From contig NZ_LQIN01000049.1 of NCBI RefSeq assembly GCF_001500065.1, forward strand, positions 165,999-229,998: a stretch of DNA of 64,000 nt. The letters run 5' to 3'. Of the stretch, positions 17,923 through 26,543 are shown piece by piece. This DNA comes from Mycobacterium sp. IS-3022. Lineage in GTDB: Bacteria > Actinomycetota > Actinomycetes > Mycobacteriales > Mycobacteriaceae. The translations under genes and the position numbers were made by a program. The notes under the pieces are model-generated. The model was not told the DNA's origin, did not search any database, and saw only the letters and a list, made by a program, of their open reading frames with translations. Every line of letters starts with the position of its first letter. Position 1 is the stretch's first letter.

Positions 17923-19157
17923 TTGCGCCCGAACCCGAACAGCCGCTGTGCGACCCGCCGGATCTGAATCTCCTCGGCGCCCTCGGTGATCCGATAGCGG
18001 CGGTGGTGGCGGTAGATGTGCTCGAACGGCTCGTGGCGGCTGTAGCCGACCCCGCCGAACACTTGCATCGCGCGGTCGGCGGCCTCACACACCAACCGGT
18101 TGGCGCGGTAGTTGGCCATCGACACCTTGTCCGAGACCTCCATGTGGTGGTTGCGGTCCAATTCGGTGGCCGCGTAATACACCAGCAGCCGGACCATCTG
18201 CGCCTCGGTCTGCAACTCGACCAGGGGCCACTGAACGGCCTGGTTCACCGCCAGCGGCTTGCCGAAGACGCTGCGCTCTCCTGCGTATGCGACCGCGCGG
18301 TCGATGCAGTACTGCGCCGCGCCGAGGCTGCTGGCGGCCTGGCGGATCCTGTTCTCGTGCAAGAAGGTCTGGCCGACCTCGAGTCCGCGGTCGATTTCGC
18401 CGAGCACCGCCTCTGCAGGCACCCGGACATCCGTCAACTCCACCTCGCCGTGATCGGTCGGCATGTTGAACGTCCACCAGTAGTACGGCACGGTGAAACC
18501 CGGGGCGTCGGTGGGCACGAGGAACGCGGTGATGCCGCGGGCCTGCCCGGGTTCGCCCGAAGTGCGGGCGAAGACCAAGTCGTGAGTGGCGCGGTGCACG
18601 CCGGTGTTGAACCGCTTGGCGCCGTTGATGACCCAGTCGTCACCGTCACGAACGGCGACCGTCTCCAGCCAGGTGGCGTCCGAACCGTGGTTGGGTTCTG
18701 TGAGGCCGAAGGCCATCGACCGGTCGCCGGTGATCAGCGCCTCGGTCCACTCGGCCTTCTGCGTGTCGGTGCCGAACCGGTCCATCATGATGACCTGCGG
18801 GAAATTCCCGACGATCGACGACTCGTCCTGCAGATCGTTGTGTAGTCCGAGACCCTTGTGCGCCAGATGTTCCCGGATGACCGCCATGTCGATGTTGCTG
18901 CCGTCGCGGCCTCCGAACTGTGACGGCAGACCGTAGCGCAGCCACCCCGCCTTGTCTGCGCGTCGACGCATCTCGCCGAGCAGGTCCTCCCACTCCCGCC
19001 GCGGGATGCCGCCGTTGTCCCAGTCGGTGCGGGCGTGTTCGCGGCGCTTGTCGAAATATTGAATGTGGTCGCGTTCGAGCGGTTTGATCTCGGCCTCGAT
19101 GAACGCGTCCATCTCGGCGAGCAGTTCCGGCAGATGGTCGGGCAGAGCGAAATCCAC
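17919..19157 (-). CDS. Acyl-CoA dehydrogenase, ACAD10/11-LvaC type
   Basis: 412 aa, full family length. Signatures: MAFGLTEPNHGSDATWLET (FAD/substrate loop), QVFGGVGYSRHEPFEHIYR and RITEGAEEIQIRRVAQRLFG near the C terminus. It is first in a three-gene overlapping set with the APH kinase and DUF6285 protein. In known systems the dehydrogenase-family partner eliminates phosphate from the 4-phosphoacyl-CoA made by the kinase. Confidence 0.92.
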   Translation of the reverse strand: MDFALPDHLPELLAEMDAFIEAEIKPLERDHIQYFDKRREHARTDWDNGGIPRREWEDLLGEMRRRADKAGWLRYGLPSQFGGRDGSNIDMAVIREHLAHKGLGLHNDLQDESSIVGNFPQVIMMDRFGTDTQKAEWTEALITGDRSMAFGLTEPNHGSDATWLETVAVRDGDDWVINGAKRFNTGVHRATHDLVFARTSGEPGQARGITAFLVPTDAPGFTVPYYWWTFNMPTDHGEVELTDVRVPAEAVLGEIDRGLEVGQTFLHENRIRQAASSLGAAQYCIDRAVAYAGERSVFGKPLAVNQAVQWPLVELQTEAQMVRLLVYYAATELDRNHHMEVSDKVSMANYRANRLVCEAADRAMQVFGGVGYSRHEPFEHIYRHHRRYRITEGAEEIQIRRVAQRLFGFGRK

Positions 19158-19178
19158 AGTGATTCCTTTCAGACTTTC

Positions 19179-19240
19179 GCCGAGTGCACGGTTGTTGACG
19201 TGTCTACTCGCGCTTTGTGTACAGCAACCGTGCGCTCGGC
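19179..19240. other. Inverted repeat upstream of the acyl-CoA dehydrogenase gene
   Basis: Arms 19179-19194 and 19225-19240 (GCCGAGTGCACGGTTG against CAACCGTGCGCTCGGC) match at 15 of 16 positions, with a 30-nt centre. It lies 10 bp after the tetR stop and 22 bp before the dehydrogenase start. It could terminate the upstream operon, or be an operator; the arm length favours an RNA hairpin. Confidence 0.65.
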
Positions 19241-19249
19241 GGGGGAGGA

Positions 19250-19861
19250 CTAGAACCCATACAGCGTCTTCTTCCAGATCGTCGACAGCGTCGCCACAGC
19301 GTCCTCGTCGGTGATCTCGACCCCGAGCCCCGAGGTTCCGACGAAGACCGTGGTGAAGTTCTCGAACAGCAGCGCGATCGCCGCCGCGGTGTGTTCGGGG
19401 TTGAGCTCGGCGGCGTAGCCCTGGTCCTGCGCCCGGCGCACCGAGGCGGCGACGATGTCCATCCCGAAGCGACGGAACTCGTTCTGCACGGCGGCGAATC
19501 GAGGTTGGGTAGCCGCGAGTTGCGCGACGGCGATCATGATGCCGATGTTCTGTTTGAACATGTTCCAGTAGCCGGTGACCACAGCGCGGAAGAACGCGTC
19601 GTCGTCCGGCGACTCCGGCAGCTCGAGGCTGGACCCGGACGGCGCCACCATATCGTGCAGGAACGACTCCGCCAGCGCCGCGAGCAGGTCCTCCTTGTCG
19701 GCGAAGTAGCGGTAGAACGCCGCCGGCGACTTACCGGCCGCCGATGTGATGTCGCTGAGCGTCGTACCGTGAAATCCGCGTTCGGCGAACAGCTTCCGCG
19801 CCGCCTGCTCGATCGCTTCCCGAGTCTGGCGGCCCTTGGCGCTGAGCGTCTCGGCGGGCAA
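19250..19861 (-). CDS. TetR family regulator, last gene of a catabolic operon
   Basis: 203 aa from a TTG at 19861, one base after the HMG-lyase-like gene's stop. The frame is open upstream but overlaps that gene. The N-terminal HTH is clear: ARKLFAERGFHGTTLSDITSAAGKSPAAFYRYFADKEDLL. The ligand domain follows. As the distal gene of the five-gene operon starting at 24271, it probably autoregulates it; an 18-bp near-palindrome lies in that promoter. Confidence 0.88.
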   Translation of the reverse strand: MPAETLSAKGRQTREAIEQAARKLFAERGFHGTTLSDITSAAGKSPAAFYRYFADKEDLLAALAESFLHDMVAPSGSSLELPESPDDDAFFRAVVTGYWNMFKQNIGIMIAVAQLAATQPRFAAVQNEFRRFGMDIVAASVRRAQDQGYAAELNPEHTAAAIALLFENFTTVFVGTSGLGVEITDEDAVATLSTIWKKTLYGF

Positions 19862-19862
19862 C

Positions 19863-20774
19863 TCAATCGCCGAGAATCCGGTCGCCCGCGCGTAGCAGTG
19901 AGCTGGGTAGCTCGTGGCCGACGAGGCGCTGCGCCACGGCGGCCGCATCGATCGCCGCGGCCAGATCGACGTCCACGTGAACTCCGCTGTCGCGCAACAG
20001 GTACACGAGGTCTTCGGTGGCGATGTTGCCGCTCGCCCCCGGCGCGAACGGGCAGCCGCCGAGGCCGCCCACCGAGGCGTCCAGCCGGGTGACGCCGGCC
20101 TCGACCGCGGCGTATGCGCTGGCCAACCCGGCGCCGCGGGTGTTGTGGAAGTGCGCCCCCAGCGGGACGTCACCGATCAGCGGGCGCAGTGCCTCGACAG
20201 TGTCGGTGACCCGTCGAGGGGTGGTGGTGCCGATCGTGTCGGCGATCGCCAATCGGTCGACCTCGCTCGCCAGCGCGGTGGTGATCACGTCGACCACCCG
20301 CTGATGTGGCGTCGGGCCGTCGAACGGGCAGTCCCACGCGGTCGCGACGATCACCTCGACGGTGGCGCCGCTGTCGTGTGCGATCGCGGTGATCTCACCG
20401 ATCAGCGCGGTGGACTCGGCCGAGGAGCGGCCCACGTTGGCGCGGCTGTGGCCGTCGGCGGCCGACACCACGTACTCGATCGACGACAATCCCGCAGCGA
20501 TCGCACGTTTGGCGCCGTTCGGGCTGGCCACCAGCGCGGAGAAGTCGATGCCGTGGGAATCGCGGAACTGCTGCAGGTGCGACGCCAGTTCGGCGGCATC
20601 GGCCAGCGCCGGCACCTTCGAGGGCGAGACGAACGCCGTCGCCTCCATCTCGCGCACTCCGGTCGCAGCCACGGCGGCGAGCAGTTCGAGCTTGGCCGAC
20701 AACGGAATCGGCTCCTCGATCTGCAGGCCGTCGCGCAGCGAGACGTCGCGGATGTCGACATGATCGGGAATCAC
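19863..20774 (-). CDS. Hydroxymethylglutaryl-CoA lyase-like (HMGL/DRE-TIM) enzyme
   Basis: 303 aa, a typical HMG-CoA lyase length. The metal/catalytic DVSLRDGLQ at the N terminus, GAHFHNTRG with the metal-binding His pair, and the lyase-specific GGCPFAPGASGN loop with its catalytic Cys are all present. It cleaves 3-hydroxy-3-methylglutaryl-CoA or a related acyl-CoA. Pairing with a CaiB-type CoA transferase suggests activation of a free acid followed by cleavage. Confidence 0.9.
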   Translation of the reverse strand: MIPDHVDIRDVSLRDGLQIEEPIPLSAKLELLAAVAATGVREMEATAFVSPSKVPALADAAELASHLQQFRDSHGIDFSALVASPNGAKRAIAAGLSSIEYVVSAADGHSRANVGRSSAESTALIGEITAIAHDSGATVEVIVATAWDCPFDGPTPHQRVVDVITTALASEVDRLAIADTIGTTTPRRVTDTVEALRPLIGDVPLGAHFHNTRGAGLASAYAAVEAGVTRLDASVGGLGGCPFAPGASGNIATEDLVYLLRDSGVHVDVDLAAAIDAAAVAQRLVGHELPSSLLRAGDRILGD

Positions 20775-21976
20775 AGCACTCCCTTCGCCCGCAGCTCGTC
20801 GAGTTCGGCGTCGCTCTTGCCCAACAGGCCGCGGTAGATCTCGTCGTTGTGCTGCCCGGGCCGCGACGATCCGGCGAACCGGATGGTGCCCGGCGTTTCC
20901 GACAGTACCGGTACGACGCCGGGACCCTTGACATTGCGGCCGATCCGCTCGTCGAAGTGATCGGCGATCATCCCGCGCGACGTGAACTGCGGGTCGGAGA
21001 CGACTTCGGCGACCGTGTTGATCGGTCCGGCGATCACGCCTGCGGCGCTGAGCGTTTCGATGATCTCGGCGGGCTCGCGGTCGGCGGCCCAGTCGCCGAT
21101 GATCTTGTCCAGCTCGTCCTGGTTACGGCCGCGGGCCACATGGTTGGCGAACCTGTCGTCGGTGGCCAGCTCGGGTCGACCCATCGCGTCGCACAACCGC
21201 CGGAAGACGGTGTCCTGGTTGGCCGCGATCACCACCCAACTGCCGTCGGCGCTGCGGTAGATGTTCGACGGCGCGATGCCCTCCAGCCGAGTGCCCGACG
21301 GGCCGCGCACCACACCGCCGACGTCATAGTCGGGGATGGTGGACTCCTGCACGGCCAAACAGGATTCGGTCAGTGCCGCGTCGACGACCTGACCCTCGCC
21401 GGTGACCGACCGGCGGTAGAGCGCGGCCAATGCGCCCTGGGCGGCGAACATGCCCGCCAGGCTGTCGCCCAGCGAGAGCGCCAGCCGCGGCGGCGGGCCG
21501 CCGGGGAAGCCGTTCATGTGGCGCAGGCCGCTGGCCGCCTCGGCAACCGACGCATAGCCCGCCTTGTGTGCCTCCGGGCCGGTCTGCCCGTAGCCGGAGA
21601 CGCGAACCAGGATGATGCCGCGGTTGTGTTCGCGCAGCACGTCATAGCCGAGGTTCCACTTCTCGAGCGTGCCGGGCCGGAAGTTCTCCACGATGATGTC
21701 GGAGCGCTCGACCAGGTCGAGGAACAGGGCCCGGCCCGCATCCGTCCGCAGGTTCAGCGTCACCGCTTTCTTGTTGCGGGCGTGCACGGTCCAGAAGAAG
21801 TGGTGCCCGTCGAGTTCGGCCTGACCCCAGGTGCGCAGCGGGTCCGGCGCGCCGGGCGGCTCGACCTTGACCACCTCGGCGCCCATGTCGCCGAGCAGGC
21901 GCCCGGCGAACGGCCCGGAGATCAGCGTGCCGACCTCGATTACGCGGATGCCGTCCAGCGGACCGGAGACCGTCAT
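20771..21976 (-). CDS. CaiB/BaiF (class III) CoA transferase
   Basis: 401 aa. Family signatures: RVIEVGTLISGPFAGRLLGDMGAEVVKVE at the N terminus, VENFRPGTLEKWNLGYDVL, and the catalytic-Asp region LALSLGDSLAG. It overlaps both neighbours by 4 bp. With the adjacent HMG-lyase-like enzyme it could act as a dicarboxylate/HMG CoA transferase of the SUGCT kind; the acid substrate is inferred, not shown. Confidence 0.92.
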   Translation of the reverse strand: MTVSGPLDGIRVIEVGTLISGPFAGRLLGDMGAEVVKVEPPGAPDPLRTWGQAELDGHHFFWTVHARNKKAVTLNLRTDAGRALFLDLVERSDIIVENFRPGTLEKWNLGYDVLREHNRGIILVRVSGYGQTGPEAHKAGYASVAEAASGLRHMNGFPGGPPPRLALSLGDSLAGMFAAQGALAALYRRSVTGEGQVVDAALTESCLAVQESTIPDYDVGGVVRGPSGTRLEGIAPSNIYRSADGSWVVIAANQDTVFRRLCDAMGRPELATDDRFANHVARGRNQDELDKIIGDWAADREPAEIIETLSAAGVIAGPINTVAEVVSDPQFTSRGMIADHFDERIGRNVKGPGVVPVLSETPGTIRFAGSSRPGQHNDEIYRGLLGKSDAELDELRAKGVL

Positions 21977-23166
21977 AGCGAGAAGCCGTGCCTGTGCAGC
22001 CAGTCGGTGACCACGCCGACCGCGTGGCGCAGTTTGTCGCGCTGGTCGGCGCCCGCGTAGTAATGGTTCGCGCCCGGAATCTCGTGCATCTCCTTGTCAT
22101 GATGCCCGATCGCTTCGAACAGCCGGCGGGTATGGCTCGGTGTGCAGGCGTCATCGGCGAGGTTGCCGATCACCAGTGTCGGTACCGCGATGTCCGGGCC
22201 GCATTGCACCGCGTCGCCGTTGGCGTCGTCGTAGCTCCACTGCGACAGCCAACTGCGCAGCGTGCAGAACCGGGCCAGCCCGACGGGACTGTTGTTCACC
22301 ACTTGCGGGTCGCCCAGATAGCAGGTCCCCGGGGCGCGTTCGTTGGGGTCGACGGTCGGATCCAGCCAGCGCGGATCGGCCATCGTGCCGTGCACGACGA
22401 ATGCGAACTCGTCATCGGGTCGGCCCGCCGCCTTCAGCTCGGCCAATTTCTCCTTGACCCACTGGGTGATTCGGCGGTTGCGGTCGATCTGTGCCTGCCG
22501 GTAGCGATCGAGGAACTCCGGGGTGTACGGCGGCTGGTTGGGGTTGTCCGGGTTGTAGAGGTCGAGTTCGGGATCCCGCTTCGAGGGGTCGGACTCGTCG
22601 AGGATCGACGCGTCGAGCCACTCGGTCATCGTGCCGTGTCGGCTGATGTGGGCGGCCAGCAGCATCAGACCGTCGGCGGGGATCAGGCCGAGCTTGGTCA
22701 GGTCGGGGCCGTCGCCCGAGGGGCTGGCGACGATCGTCGGGTGTTGCGCCTGTTGTTGGTAGAACACCGACAGCGAACCGCCGCCGCTCCACCCGGCCAG
22801 CACCACCTTCGAGTAGCCCAGCCGGTTCTTGGCGTCCTTGATGCATTCGCCGAGATCCTCGACCACCTTCTCCATCAGGAGCGCGGAGTCGGTGCCGCGG
22901 AAGCGGCTGTTGCAGTAGATGACGTGATGACCCGCCCGCGCGAGGCCGTTCATCATCGGCAGGTACGCGCCGCCGCCGATCGGGTGCATGAACACCAGCA
23001 CGGTGTCCGAAGGCTTGTCCTTCGGGCGAAGTAGATGACTCTCCAGCACCACGAGTTCGGCAACCCCGCCGTACACGTCACGCACACCCGAAGTGTTCTG
23101 ATAGGCAACGAGATACGGGATTCGGTCGTATTCGTAGCGCACCGGCGTCTCGGTCGTCTGCGTCAT
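21973..23166 (-). CDS. Alpha/beta hydrolase
   Basis: 397 aa. An oxyanion-side HPIGGGAYLPM, the nucleophile elbow VLAGWSGGGSLSVF (Ser near residue 126), a late Asp in GNLADDACTP and His in IPGANHYYAG form a plausible triad. A large lid-like insertion separates core strands. No signal peptide. It sits between the dioxygenase-like and CoA-transferase genes with no gap, so it probably hydrolyses an ester or C-C bond intermediate in the same pathway. Confidence 0.88.
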   Translation of the reverse strand: MTQTTETPVRYEYDRIPYLVAYQNTSGVRDVYGGVAELVVLESHLLRPKDKPSDTVLVFMHPIGGGAYLPMMNGLARAGHHVIYCNSRFRGTDSALLMEKVVEDLGECIKDAKNRLGYSKVVLAGWSGGGSLSVFYQQQAQHPTIVASPSGDGPDLTKLGLIPADGLMLLAAHISRHGTMTEWLDASILDESDPSKRDPELDLYNPDNPNQPPYTPEFLDRYRQAQIDRNRRITQWVKEKLAELKAAGRPDDEFAFVVHGTMADPRWLDPTVDPNERAPGTCYLGDPQVVNNSPVGLARFCTLRSWLSQWSYDDANGDAVQCGPDIAVPTLVIGNLADDACTPSHTRRLFEAIGHHDKEMHEIPGANHYYAGADQRDKLRHAVGVVTDWLHRHGFSL

Positions 23167-23167
23167 C

Positions 23168-24271
23168 TCAGTGCTGCCCCAGATCGTGTGCCAAGACCTC
23201 GGCCGACGGCGTCAGTCGTCGGGTGGTGTCGATCGAGATGACGTACCAACCGACGCGGTCCTGTTCGTCGAATTTGCGCCGCGCCCGCTCGCGGGCCTTC
23301 TCGGGCGCCCCGTGGTGCACACCCTGCGGGGCGTGGCTGACCAGTCCCGGCGGCATGGGGATGCCGAACAGGTCGCCGCCGTGGAAGAACGAGACCTCGT
23401 CATAGTCGACGTTGCGGTGATACCACGGCGGACGCTCGGTGCCCGGCACGGTTTCGGCGGGCCGGGGCAAGAAGTTCATCACCGCCACGCCGGTCGCCTG
23501 CATGAACAGGTGCACGGTGGGCGGCAGGTGCACGCTCTCGCTGGCGATGACGTTGTAGTCGTCGATGTTGAAGGTGAACGCGAAGTTGTCGCCGCGCCAT
23601 CCCTCGACGTCCATCGGATTGTGTTGGTAGAACAGCGATGTCGGTCCACCCTCATGAACGAGGCGGACCTCGTACTCGCCATCGTGCTGCGGGCCGTCGC
23701 CGGTGTCGATCGGCGCCGGTTCGGGAACGGTGACCTGTGCGGGGTCGAACGGGAAATGCCTGCCGAGCGGTCCCGGCGGCGGCACCCGGAACTCGTCGGT
23801 GGCCTCGATCATCAACAGCGTGGTCTCCTCGTCGGGCACGTGTCGCCACGTCGTCGCCTTCGGGATGTACACCCAGTCGCCGACGCGGTAGCGCAGCGGA
23901 CCGAACTCCGTCTCCAGCAGGCCGGTGCCCTGATGCACGAACGACAGCAGGTCACCGTCGACGTGGCGGACGAAGAACGGCATCTCCTCGCTGCGCCGGC
24001 TCAGCGAGATGCGGCAGTCCGGATTGCTGAAGAGCAGCAGCGGCGTGCCGCTGGCGTCGGTGGCGTCGCTCGGTTTCAGCTCGCTGGTCATCACGTCGAC
24101 CGGGCGAAGCGGGCCCGACGCGCGGTACGCGGTGGGGTCGTGGCGGCGGTAGATGTTCGCGGTGCGACCGACGAACCCGCCGCGGCCCAGTTCGTCGTCT
24201 TTCAGGCCGTCCAGGTCGGCGTGCAGCCGTTTTGGCGTGCGCCCTTTGCGCAAGTGAACAAACGATTCCAT
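23168..24271 (-). CDS. Homogentisate 1,2-dioxygenase family cupin
   Basis: 367 aa. The fold and motifs match homogentisate dioxygenases: PWYHRNVDYDEVSFFHGG and HAPQGVHHGAPE hold the presumed Fe ligands. The spacing of the acidic residue after HRN (D at +6, E at +7) differs slightly from the classical HRNxxSE, so the substrate may not be homogentisate. It is the first gene of a five-gene operon ending in tetR; no other homogentisate pathway genes are nearby. Confidence 0.85.
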   Translation of the reverse strand: MESFVHLRKGRTPKRLHADLDGLKDDELGRGGFVGRTANIYRRHDPTAYRASGPLRPVDVMTSELKPSDATDASGTPLLLFSNPDCRISLSRRSEEMPFFVRHVDGDLLSFVHQGTGLLETEFGPLRYRVGDWVYIPKATTWRHVPDEETTLLMIEATDEFRVPPPGPLGRHFPFDPAQVTVPEPAPIDTGDGPQHDGEYEVRLVHEGGPTSLFYQHNPMDVEGWRGDNFAFTFNIDDYNVIASESVHLPPTVHLFMQATGVAVMNFLPRPAETVPGTERPPWYHRNVDYDEVSFFHGGDLFGIPMPPGLVSHAPQGVHHGAPEKARERARRKFDEQDRVGWYVISIDTTRRLTPSAEVLAHDLGQH

Positions 24272-24303
24272 GGCGTCTCCCGGTGCGGCTCCGATAACGA
24301 AGT

Positions 24304-24321
24304 AAAACTAACGTTACTTTT
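24304..24321. promoter_or_regulatory. Near-palindromic operator candidate (AAAACTAACGTTACTTTT)
   Basis: An 18-bp sequence with a perfect TAACGTTA core and AAAA/TTTT ends; only one base pair breaks symmetry. It lies 33 bp upstream of the dioxygenase-like gene start, in the only intergenic gap of that operon. Size and symmetry fit a TetR-type site, probably for the regulator encoded at 19250-19861. Confidence 0.6.
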
Positions 24322-24370
24322 ATCTTCGGCGGTCCGCAATAGCTGTGAAACGGCGGCGCGCTTGATCGCT

Positions 24371-24760
24371 TCAGTCCGTCAGGTCGACGCGCACGGTGAG
24401 CAGATTCGTCCCGAAGGTGCGGACGCCGAAGCTGTTGAACTGCGGCAGCGAGCGCAGGCGTTCGTGGGGATCGTCGTCGGGCAGCAGGTGCGCAACGCCG
24501 TTGTGCCAGCGTCCGTTCAGCCGCACCCGCACGTTCGGATTCGCCTTGATGTTGCGGATGTACTGAGAACTGTCGCCGAACTCGGAGACGAACCAGAACT
24601 CGTTGCCCACGCGGCGCCCGCCCAGCGGCGTGCGACGCGGTTCGCCCGATTTGCGTCCCGTCGTTTCGAGCAGTGTCTGGAACGGCAGCATTTTCGTGAA
24701 CCGGTTCGCGACGTTCTTCTGGAACAGTTTCGTGATCCGGTCGCGTAGCTCTTCGGCCAT
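24371..24760 (-). CDS. Deazaflavin (F420)-dependent nitroreductase family protein (Ddn-like)
   Basis: 129 aa. The ATG at 24760 has AAGGGGGA 5 nt upstream; a GTG at 24778 overlapping the previous stop is the alternative. The split beta-barrel motif LLETTGRKSGEPRRTPLGGRR and IRNIKANPNVRVRL are typical of the family. Members reduce quinones or nitro compounds with F420H2 or bind F420 or fatty acids; the substrate here is unknown. Confidence 0.9.
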   Translation of the reverse strand: MAEELRDRITKLFQKNVANRFTKMLPFQTLLETTGRKSGEPRRTPLGGRRVGNEFWFVSEFGDSSQYIRNIKANPNVRVRLNGRWHNGVAHLLPDDDPHERLRSLPQFNSFGVRTFGTNLLTVRVDLTD

Positions 24761-24774
24761 GATTCCCCCTTCGG

Positions 24775-25947
24775 TCACACCATCGCGGTCCGCGACACCT
24801 TCATACCCAACCTCAACGCTCCGGCGAGTTCCCGGCTGGTGTCGTAGTCGAAGACGACATGGCCGGCCAACACGTCGACGTCGCGCTTGATCCGCTGAAG
24901 CGGGTTGTCGACGAGGTGGACGCTGGCCCCCGAAGCCTCCAGCAACAGCCCGATGACCTCGCGTGACTCGTGCACGATGTGTGCCGCCGCCATCCGCGCC
25001 GCGCCCCGTACCGGTCGCGGTACCGAATCACCCGCGGCGACAATCGTTTCGAGCTCGCCGACCGTGTCGGCCAGCAAGCCGCGCAATGCCCGCAGCCGCA
25101 CCTCGGCCTCGCCGAGGCGGGCCTGGGCGATCGGCTTGTCCTTCTGGGTGACGCCCTCGTACGCCAGGACACGCTCGGAGAGGCGTTCGGCGTAGATCTG
25201 CGCGACGCGTTCGGCGCTGCCCAGCGCCGGCATGGCCGCCAGCAGCGCCAGCGCGGGCACCATCGGCCAGCGATACGTGTCGGCGTCGTGCAGCGCGGCA
25301 CCTGGTGCGGTGCCGGTGTAGATGTCGGCGACGCGCACCAGGCGGTGCTCGGGGACGAACGCGTCGGTGATCACCACGTCGTTCGAGCCGGTGGCCCGCA
25401 TGCCGTCGGTATGCCAGACGTCGTCGATGACGGCGTCCTCGATCGGCAGCAGCGCGAGCGCGGGGTAGATCGCGGCAAGGTCATTCTCGGGGGCGCACAG
25501 CGCGCCGACGATGATCCAGTTCCCGTGCATGACGCCGGTGGCCCACGACCACCGGCCCGTGAGGCTGATCCCGCCGTCGACGGGCACCCCTCGGCCCGTC
25601 GGCGCCAGGGGAGCGGGCGCGAGAAAGGGGCGGGTTGCGAAGGCCTCCTCCTGGGCCCGCTCGTCGAACAGCGCCAGCATCCAGTTGTGCAGGATGTAGA
25701 AGCCGATGGTCCACGCGCTGGACGCACAGCCGTGCGCCATCTGGCGGACCGGATCGAGGATCGCCGGAAGCGGCGCCTGCCTGCCGCCGTAGCGTGCCGG
25801 CACCAGCAGGTCGGTGAGGCCCGACGCGACGAGGTCGTCGACCGTCGCCGACGGCAGCATGCGCAGTCGTTCGGCCTCCGGCGCCCGGTCGGCGAGTCGG
25901 CCGACGAACTCGGCGTCGATCAGCGCGGTGGCCGAGGCGGCGGTCAT
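24775..25947 (-). CDS. Acyl-CoA-dehydrogenase-fold flavin monooxygenase (HsaA-like)
   Basis: 390 aa from the ATG at 25947; the frame is open upstream into tetR, but homology starts here. The sequence (YGGRQAPLPAILDPVRQMAHGCASSAWTIGFY, then GRWSWATGVMHGNWIIVGA) fits the group D two-component monooxygenases such as HsaA. It lacks the C-terminal EGxxEI block of true acyl-CoA dehydrogenases. A flavin reductase partner is not adjacent. Confidence 0.8.
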   Translation of the reverse strand: MTAASATALIDAEFVGRLADRAPEAERLRMLPSATVDDLVASGLTDLLVPARYGGRQAPLPAILDPVRQMAHGCASSAWTIGFYILHNWMLALFDERAQEEAFATRPFLAPAPLAPTGRGVPVDGGISLTGRWSWATGVMHGNWIIVGALCAPENDLAAIYPALALLPIEDAVIDDVWHTDGMRATGSNDVVITDAFVPEHRLVRVADIYTGTAPGAALHDADTYRWPMVPALALLAAMPALGSAERVAQIYAERLSERVLAYEGVTQKDKPIAQARLGEAEVRLRALRGLLADTVGELETIVAAGDSVPRPVRGAARMAAAHIVHESREVIGLLLEASGASVHLVDNPLQRIKRDVDVLAGHVVFDYDTSRELAGALRLGMKVSRTAMV

Positions 25948-25960
25948 ACGCCGGACGCTA

Positions 25961-25978
25961 CCATACTTTTTTGTATGG
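25961..25978. promoter_or_regulatory. Palindrome CCATAC-T6-GTATGG in the tetR/HsaA-like intergenic gap
   Basis: Perfect 6-bp arms flank a six-T spacer in the 38-bp gap between the tetR stop (25986) and the HsaA-like start (25947). It is 13 bp from the start codon, so a bound protein would block translation initiation or a local promoter. Operator candidate for the adjacent TetR. Confidence 0.5.
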
Positions 25979-25985
25979 AATGGAG

Positions 25986-26543
25986 TCAGCCGGAAAGCAT
26001 GATGTCCAGGAAGCGTTCCCGACGCGCCGCGATCTTCGGGCTGACCGTCGAACCGGACAGGTGCAGGAAGCCGATGCCGGCCGCGAACGTCGCGTTGGCA
26101 CGCAAGTCGGCTTCCTCGACGTCGAACCCGTGATCGATGAACGCCTGTCGCACTGCCTCGAGCACTCGCGTATCCGACGCGCGCACCCCCGCGGCCGCCG
26201 CGGGGTCGGTTCGGGCCCACTCCCGCATCGCGCGTTCGAGCGTCCAGTGCCTGGCGTCGACCAAGGCCGACATCATTTGCGACAACCGCTGTCGCGGCGG
26301 CAGGTCGGCCAGCGTGGCGAAATGTCGGCGATCGTCGTCGCGCAACTCGCCCCACGCCCGGACCAGCGCGGCCCGGTAGCCGGCCATATCGATGAAATGC
26401 CAGTAAAAGCTGCCTTTGGTGGCCCCGACGCGCGAGCACAGCGAATCCAGCTTGAGCGCCTTGATCCCTTCCTCGGCGAGGATCGCATAGCCGGCTTGGA
26501 TCCAGTCCTCGGCCGACAGTCGCGGCGTGCGGGCCGTTGCCAT
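25986..26543 (-). CDS. TetR family regulator
   Basis: 185 aa from the ATG at 26543 (MATARTPRLSAEDW). The HTH reads AGYAILAEEGIKALKLDSLCSRVGATKGSFYWHF, typical of TetR. It is upstream of, and co-oriented with, the HsaA-like and Ddn-like genes and likely controls them. Confidence 0.9.
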   Translation of the reverse strand: MATARTPRLSAEDWIQAGYAILAEEGIKALKLDSLCSRVGATKGSFYWHFIDMAGYRAALVRAWGELRDDDRRHFATLADLPPRQRLSQMMSALVDARHWTLERAMREWARTDPAAAAGVRASDTRVLEAVRQAFIDHGFDVEEADLRANATFAAGIGFLHLSGSTVSPKIAARRERFLDIMLSG

